From assembly GCF_016342275.1 (NCBI RefSeq), contig NZ_JAEIOT010000015.1:62001-126000 (forward strand): a stretch of DNA of 64,000 bases, read 5' to 3'. The notes under the pieces are model-generated. The model was not told where the DNA came from and did no database searches. It saw nothing but the letters and a program-made list of their open reading frames with translations. Shown piece after piece: positions 1 to 9,699 of the stretch. This stretch comes from Corynebacterium marambiense. Its GTDB lineage: Bacteria; Actinomycetota; Actinomycetes; Mycobacteriales; Mycobacteriaceae. Positions within the stretch are counted from its first letter, which is position 1. Each line of letters opens with the position of its first letter. The position numbers and the translations under genes are program-made.

Positions 1-1
1 G

Positions 2-1846
2 GTAGCCCGGTGGCTTGAATCTGCGATAGATACCTGGGGAATACCCGAAAGCGTGAATATCGAGCATGTCAGGGACGCGTTCATCAGCGAATCCAAGAGC
101 CGCGAACTGGACCGCGACATTCAGCGCCGAACAAAACGCAACGAACAGTTGTTTGCGGAGATGCAGCAGAAACTCGGAATCGAAGCCAGCCGTACACGGC
201 GGGCAGATTTGTGGCGCTATCAGTCCGTGCAACGCCAAAACGGACAGTGCGCGTATTGTGGGCAGTCGATCAGGTATGATAACTGCGAGATGGATCATAT
301 CGTTCCCAGGGCGGGAGCCGGATCCACGAATATCCGCGCGAATCTCGTGGCGGTATGCGGCCGTTGCAATCGGTCGAAAAGCAATATTCCATTTGCTGTA
401 TGGGCTGAACGGTGCGACCGTGAAGGTGTGAGTGTTGCTGAAGCGAAGGAACGTACCCGACACTGGATCACCGATCCCGGTATGCGTCCCAGAGAGTTCA
501 AAGAGTTCACGGCGGAGGTCTGCAAACGCCTTGAACGAGCAACCGTGGACGAGGAACTGGACAATCGTTCCATCGAATCCGTTGCGTGGATGGCCAATGA
601 ACTCCGAGCACGTATCTGGCAGCACCTCCAAAATGAGGACGGGGATAGCCCGAAGGTACGGGTCTACCGTGGTTCACTGACTGCGGCTGCGCGTAAGGCG
701 TCGGGGATATCGAAACGACTTGAGTTCATTGGAGGAACGGGAAAAACCCGGCTTGACCGCCGCCATCACGCTGTGGATGCCGCAGTTGTGGCGCTCATGT
801 CCGCAACCGTTGCGGAGGTCTTGGCACAGCGAGAAAATGTTCGTTTCAGCCAGGAGCTGTGTCGCTCCGCGCCTCAGTGGAAGGAATTCACAGGTTCGGA
901 CGCACACCATCAGATTCAGTTCTCCACGTGGAGAAGGAAAATGAAGGTGCTTGCTGGATTGCTCCAAGAAGCGCTCAACGAGGACCGGATTGTCGTGATG
1001 TCAAACCTCCGACTTCGTTTGGGCAATGGTGCGGTTCATGAGGACACAATCCGCCCACTCAAGGAGCTTAAGGTTGGTGATGCGATATCCGTCCAGGATA
1101 TCGATAGAGCCTCGAGTGAGGCCCTGTGGTGTGCACTCACAAGGCATCCTGATTTTGATCCGAAGGAAGGGTTACCGGAAGATCCTGACCGGACAATTCG
1201 TATCCACGGTAATCATTTGAACAGTGATGACACGATCACCGTATTTCCGATCGGTGCCGCATCACTGGCGGTAAGAGGAGGATTCGCAGAACTCGGCTCG
1301 TCATTCCACCATGCCCGCATCTACCGTTACCCGGCAGGAAAAAAAATGGCCTACGGCATGATGAGGGTCTACACAATTGACCTACAGAAGTTCCGTGAGC
1401 AGGATCTGTTCTCCGTGGAGCTTCCTCCGCAAACCATCACCCGCAGATATACCGAGCCTAAATTGAGGCAGGCGCTCGACGCAGGAACCGCAGAGTACCT
1501 CGGATGGCTGGTTATCGATGACGAGCTGTTGGTCAAGACAGATCCCTTCAACACAGGACACCTGGCGCAAGCACAAGAAGAGGTAGGGATTATCTCCAGG
1601 TGGCGGTTGGATGGATTCTACTCGGATTCAAAGCTGCGATTGCGTCCACTACAGCTCAGCGGTGAGGGCCTCAGCGAGAACGCATCGGAGGGACTGTGTA
1701 AAACAGTGGATAGGCCAGGCTGGCGACCGGCAGTCAACAAGTTCTTCGAAAGGGGAGCGGTGGTGGTTATCCGCAGAGATGCACTGGGTCGCCCACGGAT
1801 GGAGAGTCCCGCGCATCTCCCTGTGACATGGTTGGCAGGAGCGTAG
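2..1846 (+). CDS. cas9: Cas9 endonuclease, type II-C, C-terminal part (5' end outside window)
   Basis: RNA-guided DNA endonuclease of the type II-C interference complex. The reading frame is open from the first bases of the window, so only about the last 615 residues are present and the first GTG at 53 is internal. An HNH domain is clear: Cys pairs (CAYC and CGRC) flank the catalytic DH encoded at 293-298 and the following Asn residues. The RuvC-III motif HHAVDA is encoded from 764, and a long PAM-interacting region follows. From memory it resembles C. diphtheriae Cas9 almost throughout, for example in WRYQSVQRQN, SVAWMANELR and LGSSFHHAR; no alignment was run. The stop is 3 bp before cas1. 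RuvC-I, the bridge helix and most of the REC lobe lie upstream. No frameshift is visible. Confidence 0.96.
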   Translation, partial: VARWLESAIDTWGIPESVNIEHVRDAFISESKSRELDRDIQRRTKRNEQLFAEMQQKLGIEASRTRRADLWRYQSVQRQNGQCAYCGQSIRYDNCEMDHIVPRAGAGSTNIRANLVAVCGRCNRSKSNIPFAVWAERCDREGVSVAEAKERTRHWITDPGMRPREFKEFTAEVCKRLERATVDEELDNRSIESVAWMANELRARIWQHLQNEDGDSPKVRVYRGSLTAAARKASGISKRLEFIGGTGKTRLDRRHHAVDAAVVALMSATVAEVLAQRENVRFSQELCRSAPQWKEFTGSDAHHQIQFSTWRRKMKVLAGLLQEALNEDRIVVMSNLRLRLGNGAVHEDTIRPLKELKVGDAISVQDIDRASSEALWCALTRHPDFDPKEGLPEDPDRTIRIHGNHLNSDDTITVFPIGAASLAVRGGFAELGSSFHHARIYRYPAGKKMAYGMMRVYTIDLQKFREQDLFSVELPPQTITRRYTEPKLRQALDAGTAEYLGWLVIDDELLVKTDPFNTGHLAQAQEEVGIISRWRLDGFYSDSKLRLRPLQLSGEGLSENASEGLCKTVDRPGWRPAVNKFFERGAVVVIRRDALGRPRMESPAHLPVTWLAGA

Positions 1847-1849
1847 CCG

Positions 1850-2779
1850 GTGAACCCGGGGTGGCGTGTTCTCGATTTCACGGAGTTCAAGGGGAGCATC
1901 GTGTATCGGCGTGGACAATTGCTCGTCAAGAGGGACGGGATTTCTGAACACGTCACGGTTCCCCTTACCCAGATCGCTGTAGTTCTCATTGGAAACCATG
2001 CCTCGGTCTCCGGTGCAGTGCTGACCAAACTGAGTGAATATGATGTTCCTCTTCTTGTCTGCAACTGGAGTGGGATACCCATTGCGGGTGCTGCCCCGTG
2101 GCGTGATCACACTAGAATCGGCGCCCGGCAACGTGCACAGGCGGAGCTGACACTTCCGCGCAGGAAGAATGCGTGGGGGCGGATCATCAGAGCAAAGATC
2201 AGCGGGCAGGCGGCCACGATCAAAAGCGTGTCTCACTCAGCTTCGGAGGACCTTCAGGAACTGGCTAAAACGGTAAAATCAGGAGACCCGAATAACGTTG
2301 AAGCAGTCGCTGCTAGAAAATACTGGAATGCGGTCTCACAGTATGAGATAGGATTCAGAAGATTTCCCGGCTCGGGGGTTGAGGGATTGAACAGTTGCCT
2401 TGACTATGCGTACACGATCCTTCGGGGCTACGGGATACGGGCAGTGGTGTCTGCAGGGCTTGTTGGGACGCTGGCTGTTTTTCATCGTGGTCGTGATAAT
2501 CCGTATGCACTCGTCGATGATCTCATTGAGCCTTTTAGGCCAGCGGTTGATGCGTACGTCCTGACTCACTACAGCCAGTATGGAGGCGGGATGGATGATC
2601 CTGATGTGAAGCGGGGATTGGTGGCAGCTGTAACCGGTGTTTTTGATGGTACCGGGGAGACGATCCCGACTGTGCTCACGGCTTTCTGTCAAGAATACGG
2701 GTTGTATGTTGAGGCAGATCGGAAAACACTCGAGGTGCCTGTGTGGTGGGGTGAGTTGAATGCCCGCGAAAGGGAGTGA
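1850..2779 (+). CDS. cas1: Cas1 integrase, type II-C
   Basis: Integrase subunit of the Cas1-Cas2 adaptation complex, which inserts new spacers. The protein has 309 residues, the usual size. It starts at a GTG 3 bp after the cas9 stop, which implies translational coupling. Predicted catalytic residues by family position are Glu151 (in EAVAARKYW), His212 (in FHRGRDNPYAL) and Glu227 (in DLIEPFR), so the enzyme looks intact. The N-terminal beta-rich domain spans roughly residues 1-80 and the helical catalytic domain follows. The last 20 bp overlap cas2. There is no cas4 or csn2 downstream, which together with the Cas9 type marks subtype II-C. Confidence 0.96.
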   Translation: MNPGWRVLDFTEFKGSIVYRRGQLLVKRDGISEHVTVPLTQIAVVLIGNHASVSGAVLTKLSEYDVPLLVCNWSGIPIAGAAPWRDHTRIGARQRAQAELTLPRRKNAWGRIIRAKISGQAATIKSVSHSASEDLQELAKTVKSGDPNNVEAVAARKYWNAVSQYEIGFRRFPGSGVEGLNSCLDYAYTILRGYGIRAVVSAGLVGTLAVFHRGRDNPYALVDDLIEPFRPAVDAYVLTHYSQYGGGMDDPDVKRGLVAAVTGVFDGTGETIPTVLTAFCQEYGLYVEADRKTLEVPVWWGELNARERE

Positions 2780-3089
2780 GCCGGTGTGGTGTCTGGTGAT
2801 GTTCGATTTACCGGTCAAGACGAAGGCACAACGATCAGCCGCGACCCGCTTCCGCAATGAGCTACTTGACCTGGGTTTTTGCATGGCGCAGCTCAGTGTG
2901 TACGTGCAGTATCTTCCTCTAGCTGCTCGGTTAAAGCAGATCGTGACTGCAGTTAAAGCGGCGCTACCGCCAGGAGGTGATGTACGGGTCGTGTCCATCA
3001 CGGACAAGCAGTGGTCCAGAGCTATCCGTTTTTCGAGTGCTGTGCCTGAAAAACAGGAAGATCAGCCCTCACAGCTCACGATTTTCTAG
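2760..3089 (+). CDS. cas2: Cas2, CRISPR adaptation protein
   Basis: Cas2 bridges two Cas1 dimers in the spacer-integration complex. The protein has 109 residues with the ferredoxin-like opening strand ending in the conserved Asp16 (VMFDLPV), followed by a Phe/Arg-rich helix and SVYVQYL. The ATG at 2760 lies inside the cas1 end, giving a 20-bp overlap typical of coupled cas operons. The stop is 50 bp before the first CRISPR repeat. No other adaptation gene follows, so the operon is the minimal II-C set cas9-cas1-cas2. Confidence 0.95.
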   Translation: MPAKGSEPVWCLVMFDLPVKTKAQRSAATRFRNELLDLGFCMAQLSVYVQYLPLAARLKQIVTAVKAALPPGGDVRVVSITDKQWSRAIRFSSAVPEKQEDQPSQLTIF

Positions 3090-3139
3090 CCTACCGGCCC
3101 GCTAAACATGCAGGTCATACAACATTTTTTGGGCGCACC

Positions 3140-6100
3140 GAAGTATATCAGGGGTAATGAGAAATGAACCCCAGCACCGTCACCGTCCACTCCCCCCACG
3201 GCGGGAAGTATATCAGGGGTAATGAGAAATGAACCCCAGCCATTGATCCCGATGGACCCCGCTCGAATGAAGTATATCAGGGGTAATGAGAAATGAACCC
3301 CAGCTCCGACGGCCCTCATCGTTGATCGTTGCGAAGTATATCAGGGGTAATGAGAAATGAACCCCAGCCCCACTCGGTCAACATCGACTCTTCGGCGAAG
3401 TATATCAGGGGTAATGAGAAATGAACCCCAGCCCCGCGCCTCATCAGCGTAAAAGGTCGTGAAGTATATCAGGGGTAATGAGAAATGAACCCCAGCAACC
3501 CCCGCTGCACGAGTTGGGTCAGAAGAAGTATATCAGGGGTAATGAGAAATGAACCCCAGCCTGCCATTCATGTGTGCAACAACTTCATGAAGTATATCAG
3601 GGGTAATGAGAAATGAACCCCAGCAATGCTTGACTCGATTACCCTGGAAGGGGAAGTATATCAGGGGTAATGAGAAATGAACCCCAGCGCCGCGCCGCGG
3701 TGTCGCGATAGTCCTGGAAGTATATCAGGGGTAATGAGAAATGAACCCCAGCGATGCTGCAGGCGGCCCGTCTGCCTTCCGAAGTATATCAGGGGTAATG
3801 AGAAATGAACCCCAGCTGTCGGAGACGGTGTCGTCATCTTCGCTGAAGTATATCAGGGGTAATGAGAAATGAACCCCAGCTGCGTCTTAAGCCCTTGCGC
3901 GGCGCGGCGAAGTATATCAGGGGTAATGAGAAATGAACCCCAGCCCGGACCGGCAACATCGGCACCGCGTGGGAAGTATATCAGGGGTAATGAGAAATGA
4001 ACCCCAGCCCGTATTGCACGGTATACATGCGGTTTCGAAGTATATCAGGGGTAATGAGAAATGAACCCCAGCCTGCTGGTGAGGATGGTGTCTACTACCG
4101 GAAGTATATCAGGGGTAATGAGAAATGAACCCCAGCATCTCAATACGTGCAGTTGAGTTTGCCGGAAGTATATCAGGGGTAATGAGAAATGAACCCCAGC
4201 CTCCAATGTAAGCGGTGGACGTGGGTAGGAAGTATATCAGGGGTAATGAGAAATGAACCCCAGCTCGGGGGTGACTAGTCCGTTTCGTTCGAGAAGTATA
4301 TCAGGGGTAATGAGAAATGAACCCCAGCTCCGCGTTTCACCGGATCGACCGTGACTGAAGTATATCAGGGGTAATGAGAAATGAACCCCAGCCACGCCGG
4401 GTGGGGTACCAGCGGCCGATGAAGTATATCAGGGGTAATGAGAAATGAACCCCAGCCGGGTCACCGGGCCACGGCAGCGTCATCGAAGTATATCAGGGGT
4501 AATGAGAAATGAACCCCAGCTCCCAAAGCGATCATTGTTGATCAGGACGAAGTATATCAGGGGTAATGAGAAATGAACCCCAGCCCGTCGTCGCTGAAGG
4601 CCACAGGGGTGGGAAGTATATCAGGGGTAATGAGAAATGAACCCCAGCGCTGCGAGCTTCGGGTGGAGCATCCCCTGAAGTATATCAGGGGTAATGAGAA
4701 ATGAACCCCAGCCTTCCATCGCTCACGGTGATACGCCAGTGAAGTATATCAGGGGTAATGAGAAATGAACCCCAGCGCTACAGGCCAGACCAGTTCAGCG
4801 GCGAGAAGTATATCAGGGGTAATGAGAAATGAACCCCAGCCCATGTGATCCGCCTCCACAGGCGGGTCGAAGTATATCAGGGGTAATGAGAAATGAACCC
4901 CAGCCGCGCGGTGGTCGCGCGCTCACGCGCCAGAAGTATATCAGGGGTAATGAGAAATGAACCCCAGCATGATTCGGCCACCGTTGTAGGTGTCGAGAAG
5001 TATATCAGGGGTAATGAGAAATGAACCCCAGCTGACTAGCGCATTTTTCGCCCCGGGGATGAAGTATATCAGGGGTAATGAGAAATGAACCCCAGCGTCG
5101 CGCACGAACTCCGCGCATGCTTCAGAAGTATATCAGGGGTAATGAGAAATGAACCCCAGCTGTGATAACGACGACGCTGGGGGGTGCGGAAGTATATCAG
5201 GGGTAATGAGAAATGAACCCCAGCCCAAGCACGCGCGCGAACTCTCCTAGCTGAAGTATATCAGGGGTAATGAGAAATGAACCCCAGCATCTCCACGGTG
5301 ATTTCCGCCGTGATGTGAAGTATATCAGGGGTAATGAGAAATGAACCCCAGCATGGCGGCTGCGCCTTGTTGTGGGCAGAGAAGTATATCAGGGGTAATG
5401 AGAAATGAACCCCAGCGTACCACTAGCGGGACTGTATGTACCATGAAGTATATCAGGGGTAATGAGAAATGAACCCCAGCATGGCAAACGGCAAAGGATG
5501 CGTTTGGGGAAGTATATCAGGGGTAATGAGAAATGAACCCCAGCGCGGTCGGTTAAGTAGCTGTTTCCACTGGAAGTATATCAGGGGTAATGAGAAATGA
5601 ACCCCAGCTAGTTCGGGACGCCGGGCCAGTGCCGGGGAAGTATATCAGGGGTAATGAGAAATGAACCCCAGCTAGTGCGCGGGGTGACGAGGGCCCGCGC
5701 GAAGTATATCAGGGGTAATGAGAAATGAACCCCAGCCGTACGTGTCAGTTGATGAGCACGATTAGAAGTATATCAGGGGTAATGAGAAATGAACCCCAGC
5801 CGACGCCGCCGAGCGTGCACATCCGCGAGAAGTATATCAGGGGTAATGAGAAATGAACCCCAGCCCGAGGGCTTCGCCTTCTTCTCCGTTTAGAAGTATA
5901 TCAGGGGTAATGAGAAATGAACCCCAGCGCAGAGATTCGCCGTCCAGCATGGCTTTGAAGTATATCAGGGGTAATGAGAAATGAACCCCAGCCGGTTAGC
6001 CATGCGCTGTCCTGTTTGACGAAGTATATCAGGGGTAATGAGAAATGAACCCCAGCGTGGTTGTAGGTGAACACCCCCATCTGGGAAGTATATCAGGGGT

Positions 6101-7977
6101 AATGAGAAATGAACCCCAGCCACCGGCCTCCGGCCTGACGAACGTCGAGAAGTATATCAGGGGTAATGAGAAATGAACCCCAGCGGAGCAGTGCATAATC
6201 AATGAGCTGGCGGAAGTATATCAGGGGTAATGAGAAATGAACCCCAGCATACCAGCGTGACCTGCGAATCGTCGTGGAAGTATATCAGGGGTAATGAGAA
6301 ATGAACCCCAGCCTAACGGTGAGCGTGCGGCGATGTGCGCGAAGTATATCAGGGGTAATGAGAAATGAACCCCAGCCACCCTCAGTCTGTGTGTCATGTG
6401 TTTTGAAGTATATCAGGGGTAATGAGAAATGAACCCCAGCCTAAAGCCAGTCACGGACTGATTGAGGGGAAGTATATCAGGGGTAATGAGAAATGAACCC
6501 CAGCCTACGTGCACGAACATGACGAGCACGGAGAAGTATATCAGGGGTAATGAGAAATGAACCCCAGCAACCTACCCCGGTTTCAAGGTGGTGCGTGAAG
6601 TATATCAGGGGTAATGAGAAATGAACCCCAGCCCAAGCACGCGCGCGAACTCTCCTAGCTGAAGTATATCAGGGGTAATGAGAAATGAACCCCAGCATCC
6701 ACGTCAGTCAGTTGCCCATTCTCCGAAGTATATCAGGGGTAATGAGAAATGAACCCCAGCTCATCTTGGGTTCCTTTCCGCCGTCCTGGAAGTATATCAG
6801 GGGTAATGAGAAATGAACCCCAGCGGATGGCAGGCGGTCGGATACCTGACCGGAAGTATATCAGGGGTAATGAGAAATGAACCCCAGCTGGACGAAGGGC
6901 TCACACTCCCGACCGGGAAGTATATCAGGGGTAATGAGAAATGAACCCCAGCTCCCTCTCAGCCTGACCGCGATAGCGGTGAAGTATATCAGGGGTAATG
7001 AGAAATGAACCCCAGCCACATGATTTCACACCACATGTTCGCCGGAAGTATATCAGGGGTAATGAGAAATGAACCCCAGCGATTCCGATGCGATTACATC
7101 CTGATTCGGAAGTATATCAGGGGTAATGAGAAATGAACCCCAGCACGTCGTGACACGAAGCACTTCTCGATCGAAGTATATCAGGGGTAATGAGAAATGA
7201 ACCCCAGCGCTCTACGCAGACTTGGCGACGGCACCGGAAGTATATCAGGGGTAATGAGAAATGAACCCCAGCCGGGATGGGGACGATCACGAGCTGGCAT
7301 GAAGTATATCAGGGGTAATGAGAAATGAACCCCAGCAGCGTCACGTTAGATACATAGGTGGCGAGAAGTATATCAGGGGTAATGAGAAATGAACCCCAGC
7401 CTTCCATCGCTCACGGTGATACGCCAGTGAAGTATATCAGGGGTAATGAGAAATGAACCCCAGCGGGTGTAGTCCTCGGTGTCCTCGTCGTAGAAGTATA
7501 TCAGGGGTAATGAGAAATGAACCCCAGCAAATCCACGGTGATTTCCGCCGTGACGTGAAGTATATCAGGGGTAATGAGAAATGAACCCCAGCTGCTCGTG
7601 CCTTCCTCCATCACACCGGTGAAGTATATCAGGGGTAATGAGAAATGAACCCCAGCCGTGAGCAGCAGAAGCGCCGCGAGTCGGGAAGTATATCAGGGGT
7701 AATGAGAAATGAACCCCAGCGAGGATCGTCAGCATCCGTGCCCTGTTGGAAGTATATCAGGGGTAATGAGAAATGAACCCCAGCCGGTAGAATCGCACCG
7801 TTCCGCCTGGGTGAAGTATATCAGGGGTAATGAGAAATGAACCCCAGCTGTTCGCCGCAAACCCCACATCCCCATAGGAAGTATATCAGGGGTAATGAGA
7901 AATGAACCCCAGCACTACGACATCACCGCAGACTACGGCGTGAAGTATATCAGGGGTAATGAGAAATGAACCCCGGA
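3140..7977 (-). CRISPR. Type II-C CRISPR array, 76 repeats and 75 spacers
   Basis: A 36-bp repeat recurs from 3140 to 7977. Its plus-strand ends are GAAGTATATC and GAACCCCAGC. Repeat starts are 3140, then every 64 bp from 3205 to 7813, then 7878 and 7942, giving 76 repeats. Spacers are 28 bp except the first (3176-3204) and the one before 7878, which are 29 bp. All repeats looked identical by eye except the one at 7942, whose last three bases are GGA instead of AGC. The crRNA sense is inferred to be the minus strand (GCTGGGGTTCATTTC...), because that orientation matches the crRNA used with C. diphtheriae Cas9, from memory. On that strand each repeat contains TGATATACT near its 3' end, a good extended -10 element. 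Spacers 4713-4740 and 7401-7428 are identical, as are 5225-5252 and 6633-6660. Confidence 0.97.
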
Positions 7978-8004
7978 GGCATAGGTCTCGGGGGTTCATT
8001 TCGT

Positions 8005-8040
8005 GAAGCGCATCAGGGTTAGCGAGAAATGAACCCCAGC
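8005..8040. repeat. Diverged repeat copy / candidate anti-repeat at the cas-distal array end
   Basis: This 36-bp segment matches the array repeat at 30 of 36 positions. Differences are at positions 5-7 (TAT to CGC), 15, 18 and 19. Read on the plus strand, its 3' half (GAGAAATGAACCCCAGC) is perfectly complementary to the 5' half of the crRNA repeat, as expected of a tracrRNA anti-repeat. The changes at positions 5-7 destroy the -10 element that every other repeat carries on the minus strand. The 27 bp between it and the last repeat contain GGGGTTCATTTC (7991-8002), which can pair with 8026-8037 or with 7963-7974. A tracrRNA tail or terminator is not evident after 8040, so whether this is a tracrRNA gene or an ancient repeat is open. 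Confidence 0.6.
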
Positions 8041-8058
8041 TACAAGGCTTTACGCTTC

Positions 8059-8094
8059 GTTTACCATTATAAAGAACGTTTGAAATTGGGTCAA
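8059..8094 (-). promoter_or_regulatory. Strong sigma-A type promoter reading into the CRISPR array
   Basis: On the minus strand the -35 TTGACC (8094-8089) and -10 TATAAT (8071-8066) are separated by exactly 17 bp, close to a consensus vegetative promoter. The predicted start near 8059 would give a transcript entering the diverged repeat and then the array, in crRNA sense. The surrounding sequence is AT-rich compared with the genome. This makes 8041-8300 the probable array leader on the transcription side. It is a motif match only; transcription was not observed. Confidence 0.75.
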
Positions 8095-9464
8095 CTTTTG
8101 GTCCGTGGTGTCCTAAATGGGCGTAATTATAGTTTTCGATTGGTTGTTCCTATTGCTTTATCTAGTGGGAAATTATCCCTTTAATGGTTGTAATTCATGT
8201 TAAATCGTTAAGGGGGTTGTGTCATTATTATGTGCTTTTTCAAGGGTCTGTCTTCTGTGTAAGGATAATAGGGATTAACTGCATAAGTTAAGCATGGGCG
8301 GTTGTCTGGGGTGGTGAAAGTTGTGACATTGGTTAGTTGAAGTGTATGTAGCCGGATAGTCCGCCGGAGGGCTTTACTTGATTCACGTGATGGTCGCGGC
8401 TGCAGTTACTGGAAGAACCATGGATGTATTCGGTGAAGGTTATGATTTTGGAGTCGGCAAGCGCCTAACGTCTGCGTGTGCCATGCTTCACGTCACCGTG
8501 TCATCGCGTCATACCTGAAACTCGTGGGTTTTCAATCGGTTCCCCCTATTTGTAAGATCCCTGATCCATTATCTGCTCGTATGGTGTGTCCGCGGTCTTG
8601 TGGTAGTGGGGCGCTGTGTTCACTGGTCCGATGTGTGGCGGTCTGGGTTAGGTATGGACTAGTGGTGAGTGTTTGTTTCGTTAAAATTCATCGAACATCA
8701 GTCTCTCTGGGGTCTGACGGTTTGTCGCGTGTGAAGTTTTAATGCTGTCAGCTAATTGCTTCAGAATCGCTGACGGAGGGGGTATTGTCTTTGCGTTGGT
8801 ATCGCCTTGGATGGAAAAGGGGTTTGATACGAACTTGGGGGTGCTCCAAAAGCGCCCGAAGAGGGTGCCTATGTGGTATCTCTGTACTCGTTCAGATGAT
8901 ATGACCTGATGAATTAACTACTGAAGGGGCGCGGCATGCTGCCCGGTAAAGGGCTGCTGGGTGGCTATTGGTGGTAATCTCGCTCTTGGCGAGCTTCTTT
9001 ACGGGTGGGATTAAGAAGCGTGGCGGCAGGTCTGTTTTTCAGTGGAAGGTCGTTGCGTTAGACCTCGTTTCCTTGCTTTGGCGAGCTGGTTCCTATTGTA
9101 ACGTGTGTGGGGGAGCAGCTTGCTTGACTTATCTAAGATCCAATCGGGGTCGGTTGAAGTCTTTGATGTCAACGTGGTGGATCGACTTGTGCAGCATGGT
9201 CCGGGGAGAAGGCTTGTGTGATCGGTGCACCACTGCCGTGGAGACGTGTTAAAGCTCATCGGTGGGCAGTACATTCATGGGGTTGGCTGTTCATGGTGCT
9301 AGTTGGGACTGCTGTAGGGGTAGGTGGCATCTGGTCTGGCCTGCTCGTGGGGGTGGGGCCGGGAGGATGTTGCTGTGTCTAAGCCTGGCTCGAGTGAGTT
9401 TCTGTGACGATGTTTTGTGCGTGGCGAGGAACCACGAGCTCGGAGTGATGATCGGGTAAAACAC
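8095..9464. other. Gene-poor stretch, AT-richer and strongly G/T-skewed
   Basis: No credible coding sequence was found in about 1.4 kb. Short open frames of 65-94 codons exist but show no family signature, no good ribosome site and unnatural composition. The plus strand is visibly rich in G and T and poor in C, most clearly from about 8280 to 9350, unlike the codon-periodic core regions. It lies between the CRISPR leader and an IS3 fossil, which suggests old, decaying accessory DNA. Confidence 0.6.
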
Positions 9465-9468
9465 TAGA

Positions 9469-9615
9469 GACTTCGGTGTTTACCCGAGGACACTGCAGAA
9501 GTGGATGTGTCGTATCGGTATCGGCGAGCGCACCAATCCCTGACAGGCTCGGACCGACACGGCCGAGCTGCGTGAAGCCTGGCCGCGTATCCTGTTGCTC
9601 GAGCAGGACAACTAG
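9469..9615 (+). pseudogene. IS3-family transposase OrfA fragment
   Basis: One frame reads DFGVYPRTLQKWM, then a stop, then TAELREAW and LLLEQD before another stop. This matches the end of the helix-turn-helix and the leucine-zipper part of IS3-family OrfA proteins, which carry patterns like FGVxPxTLxKWxR and AELRExxRRxRLLEQEN. The N-terminal third is not recognisable upstream of 9469. Internal stops at about 9541 and 9613 make it non-functional. The OrfB remnant follows on the same strand, so both are the remains of one element. Confidence 0.65.
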
Positions 9616-9699
9616 GTTTAACGTCGGGCGGTGGGATGTCTGTCACAGGCGAACCCGCCGGGAATAGATTCCCGGCTCGTGAGTGGGCTCGCCACTGCA

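Noticed and set aside
3086-3319. Open frame running through the first CRISPR repeats
   Set aside because: It is only the repeat sequence translated; it repeats the same peptide per unit.
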